64,000 nt of DNA from Pseudomonas sp. GM18 (GTDB lineage: Bacteria > Pseudomonadota > Gammaproteobacteria > Pseudomonadales > Pseudomonadaceae). The position numbers and the translations under genes were made by a program. Each line of letters starts with the position of its first letter. Position 1 is the first letter of the stretch. Below, in pieces: positions 1 to 8,309 of this stretch. The notes below the pieces were generated by a model. The model was not told the DNA's origin, made no database searches, and saw nothing but the letters and a program-made list of their open reading frames with translations. The stretch spans positions 54,770 to 118,769 of the forward strand of contig NZ_AKJT01000038.1 in assembly GCF_000282195.1 (NCBI RefSeq), written 5' to 3'.

Positions 1-1
1 G

Positions 2-667
2 TTCGATGTACTGCGTGACTCTCTGTATTTCTTCAAGCGCAATCTGGGCCAGATCGTGCAGCTGTGCCTGCCGCTGGTGATTGTCGAGGCGCTGCTGCAA
101 CAAGTGGTCGACCACTCCACCGGGCCGGACAGTTTCGCCGGCATCAGTGTGATTGTCGGCTTGCTGGTGTATCCGCTGTACACCGCCGCGCTGATCCTGT
201 TCCTCGATGCCCGCAGCCGCGGCGAATCGCCGCGTACCCGCGACCTGCTGGCGAGCGCCGCGACCCTTTGGCCGCGCTTCGCCGTGCTGACCGCCCTTAA
301 TACCCTGCTGATCCTGGTCGGCCTGTCACTGTATTTCCTGCCGGGCATCTGGCTGATGGTGACGCTGGCGTTCGGCGAGTACCTGCTGGTGTTGCGCGGC
401 CTGGCACCGCTGGCGGCGATGAAGGAAAGCCTGCGCCTGACCCGCGGGCATTTCATGCGCATTCTGGTGTGCATTCTCTGTGTGATGGGCCCGCTGTGGG
501 TGCTCAAGGGAGCGACGCTGGCGGTTTACCCTGACCCGCAGAACCCGGTGATCTCACTGCTGATCGACAGCGCCCACAGCTTCCTGCAGCTGTTCACCAG
601 CGTGGTGCTGTTCCGCTTGTTCATGCTGATCGCCGATGCGCCCGAGAAATCTGATGAGCGGCTCTGA
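2..667 (+). CDS. YciC-like multi-pass inner-membrane protein (5' end outside window)
   Basis: The reading frame is open from the first bases of the window, so the true start lies upstream and the N-terminus is missing. What is visible is a very hydrophobic protein with about five membrane segments. The conserved pattern is a Pro-Gly turn inside a helix (LPGIWLMVTLAFGEYLLV), then a basic MKESLRLTRGHF stretch and a final helix ending in FRLFMLIAD. This resembles the YciC/UPF0259 family of E. coli, whose function is unknown. It is followed 74 bases later by a co-oriented gene. Confidence 0.65.
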   Translation, partial: FDVLRDSLYFFKRNLGQIVQLCLPLVIVEALLQQVVDHSTGPDSFAGISVIVGLLVYPLYTAALILFLDARSRGESPRTRDLLASAATLWPRFAVLTALNTLLILVGLSLYFLPGIWLMVTLAFGEYLLVLRGLAPLAAMKESLRLTRGHFMRILVCILCVMGPLWVLKGATLAVYPDPQNPVISLLIDSAHSFLQLFTSVVLFRLFMLIADAPEKSDERL

Positions 668-741
668 CCGCTCTACCCTTGGGCTTTGGCGCTGCTCTCG
701 GTTATGCTCGGGGTCAATCTTGTAACGCGATAAGCCGAGCC

Positions 742-1821
742 ATGCCCCGTCTACTGCGCTACACCCTGCTGGGCCTGCTGATCGCCATCAGCCTGATTGC
801 ATTGCTGATCTACAGCCTGACCTGGCGCCCCGACGCCAAGGAAGCGCTGCCGGTCAGTTGCAACGCCCAGGCGCCGACGCTGGTGCCCGGTCAGGCGTTG
901 AAGGTGATGACCTGGAACGTCCAGTACCTGGCCGGCAAGCGCTATGTGTTCTGGAACGACCTGGCCGCAGGAGACGACGAGAGCCCTACGCCTGAAGACA
1001 TGGCCTTCAGCCTCGACGAAGTGGCGCGGGTGATTCGCGACGAGCAACCGGACATCGTGCTGTTGCAGGAACTCGATGACGGCGCCAAGGCCAGCGACTA
1101 CCAGAACCAGTTCAAATTGCTTCAGGATAGGGTCACCGACCTGTATCCGTGCACCACTCAGGCCTTCGACTGGAAAGCCGACTTCGTGCCTGAACCGCAT
1201 ATTTTCGGCAGCGTTGGCCGGCAATTGGCGACCCTGAGCCGCTACCGGATCGAACACGCCGAACGCCTGCAATTGCCGGTCGCGCCGGCCAATCTCATCA
1301 GCCGTCAGTTCAAGCCGAAAGACGCCTTGCTGGTCACGTACCTGCCATTGAACGACGGCGGCCAGATGGCCGTGCTCAACACCCATCTGGACCGCGCCAC
1401 CCAGCTCGACGATACCTTGCAAACCCAAGTGGCCGCCGTGGCCAGGGTGCTCGACAAGTTCGAAAGCCGCGGCACGCCGTGGTTGATCGGTGGTGATTTC
1501 AATCTGTTGCCGCTGGGCCAGTATCAACGCCTGCCCGCCGAGCAACGCACGCCCTACTCCGCCGACAGCGCGCTGCATGTGCTGTGGGACAAATACCCGA
1601 TGATCCCCACCAACAACGAAGCCAGCGGGATCGACCGGGCGCAATGGTTGACCCATTACCCGAACGATCCCGGCTTGAACGGGCCGGACCGGACCGTCGA
1701 CTACCTGTTTTACAGCCCGCGCATCAAACGGGTCGAAGCACGGGTGCGGCAGGACGATACGCTGCGCATTTCCGATCACTTGCCGGTGATTGCGCGGTTT
1801 CTGTTACCGGCTGCGCCTTAA
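742..1821 (+). CDS. Endonuclease/exonuclease/phosphatase-family protein, membrane anchored
   Basis: A 359-residue protein. I chose the ATG at 742 because the upstream in-frame extension has no membrane or domain logic, whereas MPRLLRYTLLGLLIAISLIA starts a typical signal anchor. The remainder has the metal-dependent DNase I/phosphatase fold motifs in order: MTWNVQYL near the start, LLQELDD, LNTHLD, IGGDFN, DYLF and the C-terminal SDHLPVIARF with the catalytic Asp-His. The substrate cannot be told; family members act on nucleic acids, phosphoinositides or sphingomyelin. The single anchor suggests a periplasm-facing domain. It converges on hrpB with a gap of only 13 bases. Confidence 0.8.
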   Translation: MPRLLRYTLLGLLIAISLIALLIYSLTWRPDAKEALPVSCNAQAPTLVPGQALKVMTWNVQYLAGKRYVFWNDLAAGDDESPTPEDMAFSLDEVARVIRDEQPDIVLLQELDDGAKASDYQNQFKLLQDRVTDLYPCTTQAFDWKADFVPEPHIFGSVGRQLATLSRYRIEHAERLQLPVAPANLISRQFKPKDALLVTYLPLNDGGQMAVLNTHLDRATQLDDTLQTQVAAVARVLDKFESRGTPWLIGGDFNLLPLGQYQRLPAEQRTPYSADSALHVLWDKYPMIPTNNEASGIDRAQWLTHYPNDPGLNGPDRTVDYLFYSPRIKRVEARVRQDDTLRISDHLPVIARFLLPAAP

Positions 1822-1834
1822 AACACCTGCGGCG

Positions 1835-4351
1835 CTACTTACGGGGTTTGATCCGCGCCGTCGCCTCGGCCACCAACGGATCATCCGGCCAATAATGCTT
1901 CGGATACCGCCCCTTCAAATCCTTCTTCACCTCGGCATAGGTGCTGCGCCAGAAGTTCGCCAGATCCTGCGTCACCTGCACCGGCCGCCGCGCCGGGGAC
2001 AGCAAATGCAGTTTGACCACCTGCCGCCCACCGGCAATGCGTGGGGTCTCGGCCAGGCCGAACAGCTCCTGCAGACGCACCGCCAGAATCGGTGGCTGCT
2101 CGCTGTAATCCAGGCGAATCGACGAGCCCGACGGCACGCTCAAATGATGCGGCGCCAGCTCTTCGAGCCGTTGCGGTAACGGCCACGGCAGCAGGTTGTG
2201 CACGATGCTCGACAGGTCCAGATTGGCGAAGTGACTGAGCCGCGAAACTTTCCCCAGATACGGCATCAGCCAATGTTCGAGACTTTTGACCAGTGCCGCG
2301 TCGCTGACATCCGGCCATTCGCTCTCGTCTTTACCCGCGAGATCCAACTGCCGCAACAACGCAACCCGCGCCTGCCACTGACGCAGCTCTGGCGTCCAGG
2401 GCAACAGCTCCAGACCTTTGCGCCGCACCAGATTCACCAACGCCTGACTGCGGGCGGTCTCATCGAGTCCGGTCAATGGCTCGCGGCTGAGGATCAATTC
2501 ACCGACCTTACGCTGACGCTCGGCCCGCAACACGCCTTCGCGTTCATCCCAATCCAATTGATCGACGCAGCGCACCTGTTCGGCCAGCACCGAGTCGAAC
2601 AGCGCCGGATCAAAATCCGTCGCCAGATAAATCCGTTCTTCACGCTGGCCCTGACGACTGCCCAGATCGGCGATCACCAGCCACGGTTGTTTCATCAAAC
2701 TGTCGGCCTCGGCGAACAATGCCGCTCGACCGTTGGCCAGGCGATATTCAGCGCCACCGGCCCGCCGCTGTTGGGCGACCCGGTCGGGATAAGCCAATGC
2801 CAGCAACGCACCGAGCCAGCGCGGATGTTCGGGATCGCTGACCGGCTCCGACGCTTTGCCCCGCAAATAACCGCGATACTGCCGCGCCAGTTGCCGAGCC
2901 CGTTGAACACCGCCCTGCGCACCGCGAGCTGCCCGTTCTTCACCGGATAACAGCACCAGTCGGCTATGCAGGTCCGCGCCAGCACCACGCAAGATATCGC
3001 GCTCGCCGAGCAGTGCCGCGACATCGCAGGCCATGTCGGCCAGGCCGAGCGCCTGGCCACGCAACAGCAAATGCGCGATTCGTGGATGCGCCGGCAGTTC
3101 GGCCATGGCCTGACCGTGGCGGGTCAACGCTTCGCCCTCCAACGCACCCAAGCGCTCAAGCAGATCCTGGGCCTGTGCATAAGCCGCTGCCGGAGGAACA
3201 TCCAGCCAAACCAACTGCCCCGGTGTCACGCCCCAACGACCGAGTTGCAAGGCCAGCCCGGCAAGGTCCGCCGAGAGAATTTCAGCACTGGCGTAAGCCG
3301 CCAGTTGTTCGTGCTGATCCTGCGACCACAAGCGATAACACACGCCGGGCTCCAAGCGCCCGGCCCGACCCGCGCGCTGCGTGGCACTGGCCTTGGAGAT
3401 GCGTTGAGTATCCAGGCGGGTCATGCCGCTGCCGGGGTCGAAACGCGGCACGCGCGCCAGCCCGGCATCGATCACCACGCGCACACCGTCGATGGTCAGG
3501 CTGGTTTCGGCGATGTTGGTGGCCAGCACCACTTTGCGCTTGCCCACAGGCGCCGGATCAATCGCCGCACGCTGCGCCGCCAGGTCCAGCTCGCCGTGCA
3601 ACGGGCACAGCAACACCGGCGAGCCCTCGCCCAGCGCATCGGCCAATTGTTGATGCACACGACGAATTTCCGCCTGCCCCGGCAGAAATACCAGCAGGCT
3701 GCCGGTTTCATCGTTCAGCGCGTCGAGGATGGTCTGCACCACTTTTGGCTCGATGAACTCTCCGGGCTGAAACGGCCGGCCCCAGCGCATCGCCACCGGG
3801 TACATGCGCCCTTCGCTGCGCAGGATTGGCGCGTCATCCAGCAACCCGGCCAGGCGTTCGCCTTCCAGGGTCGCCGACATCAACAGAATTTTCAGCGGTT
3901 GATCGTCGCGGAACAGCTCCCGGCCATTCAGGCTCAGGGCCAAGGCCAGGTCGGCATCAAGACTACGTTCATGAAACTCATCGAAAATCAGCAAGCCCAC
4001 GCCTTCCAGCGCCGGGTCATCCTGCAAACGCCGGGTGAGGATGCCTTCGGTGACCACTTCAATGCGGGTATTGGGGCCGACCTTGCTGTCGAGACGAATG
4101 CGATAGCCAACGGTTTCGCCGACCTTCTCACCCAATTCACTGGCCAACCGCTCCGCCGCCGCCCGCGCCGCCAACCGGCGCGGCTCGAGCATCAAAATGG
4201 TCTGCCCGGTCAGCCACGGCTCATCGAGCAAGGCCAACGGCACCCGGGTGGTTTTACCGGCACCGGGCGGTGCTTCGAGCACAGCTTCGTGGCGTGTAGC
4301 GAGGGCTTCACGCAGGGCGGGTAAAACTTCATCAATTGGCAAAGAAATCAT
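1835..4351 (-). CDS. hrpB: ATP-dependent helicase HrpB
   Basis: An 838-residue DEAH-box helicase of the HrpA/HrpB/PRP22 class, near the usual length for HrpB. Visible motifs are the P-loop GAGKTT near residue 30, DEFHERSLDADLAL (the DEAH box reads DEFH, as is usual in HrpB), the SATLEG motif, TNIAETSLTIDG and QRAGRAGR (motif VI). A winged-helix/ratchet region and the HrpB-specific C-terminal domain follow. I start at the ATG at 4351, preceded by GGGAG, rather than at the TTG four codons upstream. The exact cellular role is poorly known; in some bacteria it acts on RNA or supports biofilm and peptidoglycan traits. It is divergent from the lipoprotein gene at 4449. Confidence 0.93.
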   Translation of the reverse strand: MISLPIDEVLPALREALATRHEAVLEAPPGAGKTTRVPLALLDEPWLTGQTILMLEPRRLAARAAAERLASELGEKVGETVGYRIRLDSKVGPNTRIEVVTEGILTRRLQDDPALEGVGLLIFDEFHERSLDADLALALSLNGRELFRDDQPLKILLMSATLEGERLAGLLDDAPILRSEGRMYPVAMRWGRPFQPGEFIEPKVVQTILDALNDETGSLLVFLPGQAEIRRVHQQLADALGEGSPVLLCPLHGELDLAAQRAAIDPAPVGKRKVVLATNIAETSLTIDGVRVVIDAGLARVPRFDPGSGMTRLDTQRISKASATQRAGRAGRLEPGVCYRLWSQDQHEQLAAYASAEILSADLAGLALQLGRWGVTPGQLVWLDVPPAAAYAQAQDLLERLGALEGEALTRHGQAMAELPAHPRIAHLLLRGQALGLADMACDVAALLGERDILRGAGADLHSRLVLLSGEERAARGAQGGVQRARQLARQYRGYLRGKASEPVSDPEHPRWLGALLALAYPDRVAQQRRAGGAEYRLANGRAALFAEADSLMKQPWLVIADLGSRQGQREERIYLATDFDPALFDSVLAEQVRCVDQLDWDEREGVLRAERQRKVGELILSREPLTGLDETARSQALVNLVRRKGLELLPWTPELRQWQARVALLRQLDLAGKDESEWPDVSDAALVKSLEHWLMPYLGKVSRLSHFANLDLSSIVHNLLPWPLPQRLEELAPHHLSVPSGSSIRLDYSEQPPILAVRLQELFGLAETPRIAGGRQVVKLHLLSPARRPVQVTQDLANFWRSTYAEVKKDLKGRYPKHYWPDDPLVAEATARIKPRK

Positions 4352-4448
4352 GCTGGCTCCCAAACAGAGGGCCGAGTATAACGGCGTTCAGCGCGGTCCT
4401 AATTCATATCGACGATGCTTCGTTTCCAGATAACCCAGGAGATTTCAA

Positions 4449-4868
4449 ATGCGTGCTCCCTTTCGCTTGATCGGCGGTGTGTTGATCGCGTCCTTGCTGA
4501 CCCAGGTGACCGCCTGCGGTTCGATTTTCTACCCGGATCGTCGCGGCCAGATCGACGGCAAGATCGACCCGGCCATTGCCGCGCTGGATGCCGTGGGCCT
4601 GCTGTTCTATATCATCCCCGGCCTGATTGCCTTTGCGGTGGACTTCGCCACGGGTGCCATTTACTTCGAGCCTGGCCGGACCGCTCAGGTGGCCCCGGAA
4701 AAACTCAAGGAGGCCATCGGCGCCGACGGCAAGGTCGATAACCACAAGTTGCAGACTATTCTGGAAAGTGAACTGGGCCGCAGCTTCCCGCTGGATGATC
4801 CACGCCTGATCCAGCACAAGGGCAGTGCCCAGCAACTGGCCATGTTCGGCCTGCAACCGGCTGCATAA
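4449..4868 (+). CDS. Small lipoprotein of unknown function
   Basis: A 139-residue protein with a type II signal peptide: basic start MRAPFRL, a hydrophobic stretch and the lipobox VTAC with the acylated Cys at about residue 23. After it comes GSIFYPDRRGQ, then a second hydrophobic segment (LFYIIPGLIAFAVDFATGAIYF) and a short polar tail. The layout, with a short conserved head and a Pro-containing hydrophobic helix, recalls YceK-like lipoproteins. Homologues in Pseudomonas are sometimes mislabelled as polynucleotide phosphorylase; nothing here supports that. It precedes fieF by 29 bases and is probably co-transcribed. Confidence 0.7.
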   Translation: MRAPFRLIGGVLIASLLTQVTACGSIFYPDRRGQIDGKIDPAIAALDAVGLLFYIIPGLIAFAVDFATGAIYFEPGRTAQVAPEKLKEAIGADGKVDNHKLQTILESELGRSFPLDDPRLIQHKGSAQQLAMFGLQPAA

Positions 4869-4897
4869 TTCGTGCATTTGAAGGAATCACAGCACTG

Positions 4898-5794
4898 ATG
4901 ACTACCCCTACCGACCACGCCCGCCTGCTGCGGCTGGCGACGCGCGCCTCGGTGGCGGTCGCGTGCATATTGATCATCGCCAAATCCATCGCCTGGTGGC
5001 TGAGCGGCTCGGTGAGCATGCTCGCCGGGTTGACCGACTCGGCACTCGACGGCGTCAGCTCGCTGCTCAATCTGATGGCCGTGCATTACGCCTTGCGCCC
5101 GGCCGACAACGATCATCGTTATGGGCACGGCAAGGCCGAATCATTGGCGGGCATGGCTCAGGCGCTGTTCATTGGCGGCAGTGCAGTGCTGATTGCCTTG
5201 CAGGCGATCGAACGGTTGAAACATCCGGAACCGATAGGCGCAGCGTGGCTCAGTATCGGGGTGATTGTGTTCTCCCTCGTCCTGACCGTGGCCCTGCTGA
5301 TGTTGCAGCACCGGGTAATCAAGGCTACCGGTTCCAACGCGGTGAGCGCCGACTCCTTGCATTACCGCTCGGACCTGCTGCTCAACGGCGGCATTCTCGT
5401 GGCGCTGGTGCTGGCCGGGTTTGGCTGGCAGCAAGTCGACCCTTGGTTCGGTCTGGGAATCGCTGCCTACATCCTCTGGAGCGCGATTCAGATCGCCCGG
5501 GAAAGTTTTGCAGTGCTGATGGATGAAGAATTGCCGACTGATGTCAGCGAGCACATGCTCGAACTGGCCTGCAGCGTACCGGGGGTTTTGGGTGCCCACG
5601 ACTTGCGCACGCGGATTTCCGGTAACCAGTGGTTCGTGCAATTGCATCTGGAATTGCCGGGGGACTTGACCCTGTCAGTCGCCCACAGCATCAGCGATCA
5701 AGCCGCCGATGCGATTCACGCCGCCTACCCGCGAGCCGAAGTGCTGGTGCACGCCGACCCGCAGGAAGTGGTGAAGGCCGCCAGGGCTCAGTAA
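4898..5794 (+). CDS. fieF: Cation diffusion facilitator, Fe2+/Zn2+ exporter FieF (YiiP)
   Basis: A 298-residue CDF transporter, the usual size for FieF/YiiP. Six membrane segments precede a C-terminal cytoplasmic domain. The metal sites are readable: LTDSALDGVSSLLN in helix 2, HRYGHGKAESLAG between helices 2 and 3, and ADSLHYRSD in helix 5. The C-terminal region (VLGAHDLRTRISGNQWFVQLHLE) is the metal-sensing dimerisation domain. The protein would export divalent cations by proton antiport across the inner membrane. Its 3' end overlaps the convergent gene at 5788 by 7 bases. Confidence 0.93.
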   Translation: MTTPTDHARLLRLATRASVAVACILIIAKSIAWWLSGSVSMLAGLTDSALDGVSSLLNLMAVHYALRPADNDHRYGHGKAESLAGMAQALFIGGSAVLIALQAIERLKHPEPIGAAWLSIGVIVFSLVLTVALLMLQHRVIKATGSNAVSADSLHYRSDLLLNGGILVALVLAGFGWQQVDPWFGLGIAAYILWSAIQIARESFAVLMDEELPTDVSEHMLELACSVPGVLGAHDLRTRISGNQWFVQLHLELPGDLTLSVAHSISDQAADAIHAAYPRAEVLVHADPQEVVKAARAQ

Positions 5795-6942
5795 CTCACC
5801 TGATAACCGCGACTGCTCAGGCAGTTGCCCTGGGCCTGTCGGTAAGCTTGCACCACCGACGGATCCGGTTGGTAGGTGACGGCACGCGGATCGAAACCGC
5901 TCTGTTCCACGGCCCAGCGATAACATTCATAACCGTCTCGGCTGACTTCCTCCGGCGACTGGCCATTGGCCGGGTACGCCACCACGTCGTAACCATTGCC
6001 GACCGGTTGCGGCTGCACGGGAGGTTCGACCACGACGTAATCCTGAGTGCTCTCCTGGTAGGCGTAGTACGCGCCGGCCGCCAGGAACAACAGCGTGCCG
6101 CCGATCCACACTTCACGGGCGTAATCGGGCAAATAGCTGACACGAATCCCGCGAGGCGGCTGAACCACCACATAACGCGGGCCTTGCGGGCGATACCAGT
6201 AACCACCGGAATAGAAATAATCCTGGCCACGATAGGGCACACGGAAGTGACGGTCCTCCGGGAAGCGGTCGATCACGTACCCCGGACGATACTGCGGACC
6301 GGGGCCCCAGCCATTACCGTGCCCATCCGGGCGACCGGGCCAGCGACGGTCATCGTGACGCGGCTCCCGCCCCCCGGTCTGCCATGGCTGGTTGTAATTG
6401 TTACGCCACCGCTCGTCCTGATAGTAGCCACGCCGCGGTTCCTGGGTCTGGCGCACGGTATCGGGCCGACTCTGGATTGGCAGATTGTTACTCGGCTGTT
6501 GCGGCGCTCGCTCCTGAACATTGGAGTCGTACAGTGTACGGTTCTGCCACTGGCCACCCTGAACGTTTGGATCGTATAGCGGACGGTTCTGCCACTGGCC
6601 ACCCTGAACGCTTGAATCGTGTAGTGGACGGCTCTGCCACTGGCCGCCCTGATTGTTGGACTCGTGCGGCGCACGGTTCTGCCACTGACCGCCCTGATTC
6701 TGGTCGTGGAGCTCGAACTTGCGGCTGTTGTCGCCACGAATGATTTCGTTGTTCTGCGGGCGTGGCTGATTGCTGTCGCCACGGCCCTGGCCCTGGTCAT
6801 TACCCCGATGTTCAGGCCCATGTTGTCCGCCATCGGGGCCACGGTTCTGCGGCTCATCGGCAAGCGATTGTGCAGTGACACTCACACACAGCAAACCAAC
6901 ACCGGCCAAACGCCAGATGCGCGATTTCATGCTTTTCCTCAC
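5788..6942 (-). CDS. Exported DUF6515-type protein with tandem QGGQWQ repeats
   Basis: A 384-residue protein with a signal peptide (MKSRIWRLAGVGLLCVSVTA, cleaved near SLADE). A long Asn/Gln/Gly/Arg-rich low-complexity region follows, with four 15-residue repeats at residues about 82-141 (consensus N-Q-G-G-Q-W-Q-N-R-x-L-Y-D-S-N). A Tyr/Pro/Gly-rich segment (FYSGGYWYRPQGPRYVVV) comes next, then one membrane segment (EVWIGGTLLFLAAGAYYAYQ). The end holds a short domain with YECYRWAVEQSGFDP and Cys near the C-terminus, like the DUF6515/YXWGXW-type envelope proteins. The function is unknown. A second Met at codon 5 could be the start. It overlaps the 3' end of fieF. Confidence 0.72.
   Translation of the reverse strand: MRKSMKSRIWRLAGVGLLCVSVTAQSLADEPQNRGPDGGQHGPEHRGNDQGQGRGDSNQPRPQNNEIIRGDNSRKFELHDQNQGGQWQNRAPHESNNQGGQWQSRPLHDSSVQGGQWQNRPLYDPNVQGGQWQNRTLYDSNVQERAPQQPSNNLPIQSRPDTVRQTQEPRRGYYQDERWRNNYNQPWQTGGREPRHDDRRWPGRPDGHGNGWGPGPQYRPGYVIDRFPEDRHFRVPYRGQDYFYSGGYWYRPQGPRYVVVQPPRGIRVSYLPDYAREVWIGGTLLFLAAGAYYAYQESTQDYVVVEPPVQPQPVGNGYDVVAYPANGQSPEEVSRDGYECYRWAVEQSGFDPRAVTYQPDPSVVQAYRQAQGNCLSSRGYQVSY
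6520..6699 (-). repeat. Four tandem 45-bp coding repeats
   Basis: Within the DUF6515-type gene, four adjacent 45-base units each encode a 15-residue repeat beginning N/V-Q-G-G-Q-W-Q. The units differ by several substitutions, so they are not freshly duplicated. Because the unit is a multiple of three, copy-number change would keep the reading frame. Confidence 0.85.
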
Positions 6943-7377
6943 TGCGGGTTAGGGCCTGTACGTAAGACTGGGAAAGCGCAGGCCGGTTCTGCAACAGGTT
7001 ATCAGTCCTCCACTTATTTATTGAGCGGCTCTTTATTAAGGGCATGCCAAATTGCGGGCAAGAAAAAAGGGAGACCCGTCGGCCTCCCTTTGAGAACTTC
7101 GTCCGTGCTCGACGCTTATGACGTCGGCTCACCTCACGCCGTCTTCTGGACAGTGTGTAGCTCGGGGGCCGACACAGCCCCGGTGGGGGTGGCGACCGCA
7201 GCTGGCCTGATTGGGCGAGCCGCACTGGACTGTTTGTCCGAGCAGTGATTCTGGTGATAAGAATAGGCCCGGAACGCCGGCAGAGGATTGCGAAGATTGC
7301 TCAAATAAACATCACTTGCGCAATTTTTAACTCAGGATAGATAATCTGCCGCAATAGTTATGACAAAGGCCTGATTG
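6943..7377. other. 435-base intergenic region between divergent genes
   Basis: This stretch separates the repeat-bearing exported gene (minus) from the Lrp-type regulator (plus), so both promoters must lie here. The only structure I can support is a terminator-like hairpin at 7067-7092 read on the minus strand. Short open frames on both strands have no start with a ribosome-binding site and match nothing I know. See the separate finding on a possible small RNA. Confidence 0.6.
7060..7092 (-). terminator. Intrinsic terminator, minus strand
   Basis: On the minus strand the sequence reads AAAGGGAG, a short GC-containing loop region, CTCCCTTT, then a run of T (TTTTTTCTT). This is a textbook rho-independent terminator. 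No annotated minus-strand gene lies immediately upstream, so it must end an unannotated transcript or protect the downstream gene from read-through. Confidence 0.65.
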
Positions 7378-7857
7378 ATGAGCAAACTCGACCGATACGA
7401 CCTGAGTATTTTGGCGGAATTACAGCGCGACGCACGCATCTCCAACCAGGAGCTGGCCGAACGCATCGGCCTGTCGCCTTCGCCTTGCTCGCGGCGGGTC
7501 AAGCAACTGGAAGACGACGGCTACATTTCCCGCCAGGTCGCCTTGCTGGACCGCAAGATGCTCGGCCTGAGCCTGACTGCCTACGTGCTGATCGGCATGG
7601 ACCGCCATACTCCCGAGCGTTTCGAGAACTTCGAAGCCGCCATTCGCACGTTACCGCAAGTGTTGGAATGTAGCCTGGTGACGGGGATGGATGCGGATTA
7701 TCAGCTCAAGGTGGTGGTGCCGGACATGGATCACTATCAGAAGCTGCTGCTGGGGCATCTGACCCGGATTGAAGGGGTGACGAGTGTTCGATCGAGTTTT
7801 GTGTTGAACCAGGTGCTCAATAGCACCGAACTGCCTCTAACCCATCTGCGCAGCTGA
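7378..7857 (+). CDS. Lrp/AsnC-family transcriptional regulator
   Basis: A 159-residue protein with an N-terminal winged helix-turn-helix (LDRYDLSILAELQRDARI, then NQELAERIGLSPSPCSRRVKQLE) and a C-terminal RAM ligand-binding domain (LTGMDADYQLKVVVPDM, SVRSSFVLNQV). The family forms octamers that bind amino acids and control transport or catabolic genes. The ATG at 7378 is preferred over a TTG one codon upstream. No obvious target gene is adjacent, so the ligand cannot be inferred. From memory, its position matches PA3965 in P. aeruginosa. Confidence 0.9.
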   Translation: MSKLDRYDLSILAELQRDARISNQELAERIGLSPSPCSRRVKQLEDDGYISRQVALLDRKMLGLSLTAYVLIGMDRHTPERFENFEAAIRTLPQVLECSLVTGMDADYQLKVVVPDMDHYQKLLLGHLTRIEGVTSVRSSFVLNQVLNSTELPLTHLRS

Positions 7858-7873
7858 GATGCCCCTTCTGACC

Positions 7874-7986
7874 TGATCGTTCCCACGCTCCGCGTGGGAA
7901 TGCATCCTGTGACGCTCTGCGTCACGATCTACAGCGGACGCGGAGCGTCCATGGCGGCATTCCCACGCAGAGCGTGGGAACGATCA
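7874..7986. repeat. Long palindromic intergenic repeat (TTCCCACGC family), copy 1
   Basis: The element begins TGATCGTTCCCACGCTC and ends GAGCGTGGGAACGATCA, so its ends are inverted copies of each other. Internal short palindromes (GCGTGGGAATGC, GACGC-GCGTC) lie between. A near-identical copy lies at 61860-61966 and a decayed one at 18669-18746. It sits in the gap downstream of the Lrp-type gene. Confidence 0.85.
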
Positions 7987-8099
7987 CTGCCCAAGGCGAC
8001 GAATGACTGCGGCACACCGACGCAGGTCAATACCCCGCCATTCCCCCTTGGCGTATACTCCCCCCGCCTTTTTAGCCCCGCCCGCGCTGGAGATGTTCG

Positions 8100-8309
8100 A
8101 TGGATCCTGCAGTTTTCGAAGAGTGGATGATGACTGGCCTGGTCAGCATCCTGATCATTTTCATGGGTTTCATCGTCTGGGATCTGGCAAAAAAATCCAA
8201 AGCCGGGCGCTTCGGCTCGTTCATTCTGTTCTTTGTGCTGGGGTTGGGCGTGGCCGCATTCGTGATCAAAAGCGTGGTCATCGGCCTGATCGAATCCGGC
8301 ACGCTATAA
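8100..8309 (+). CDS. DUF2788 family small membrane protein
   Basis: A 69-residue protein with two membrane segments ([16 protein letters not shown] and [20 protein letters not shown]) separated by a basic loop ([10 protein letters not shown]). Size and pattern match DUF2788, a gammaproteobacterial family of unknown function. The ATG directly follows GGAGATGTTCG. The last 6 bases overlap the convergent rluE-type gene. Confidence 0.75.
   Translation: MDPAVFEEWMMTGLVSILIIFMGFIVWDLAKKSKAGRFGSFILFFVLGLGVAAFVIKSVVIGLIESGTL

Noticed and set aside
2966..4324. Long plus-strand open frame opposite hrpB (452 codons)
   Set aside because: It lies fully antisense to a clear HrpB gene, is rich in His/Gln/Arg as expected for the reverse frame of GC-rich coding DNA, and matches no family.
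5629..6579. Plus-strand open frame of 316 codons overlapping the end of fieF and the DUF6515-type gene
   Set aside because: It is antisense to a protein with signal peptide and in-frame repeats; its own translation is a Thr/Arg-rich shadow.
6854..7248. Small genes in the 6943-7377 gap (a basic minus-strand frame starting GTG at 7225 and a plus-strand frame ending at 7248)
   Set aside because: Neither has a ribosome-binding site or recognisable protein features, and the minus frame runs through the terminator; a small RNA is the more economical reading.
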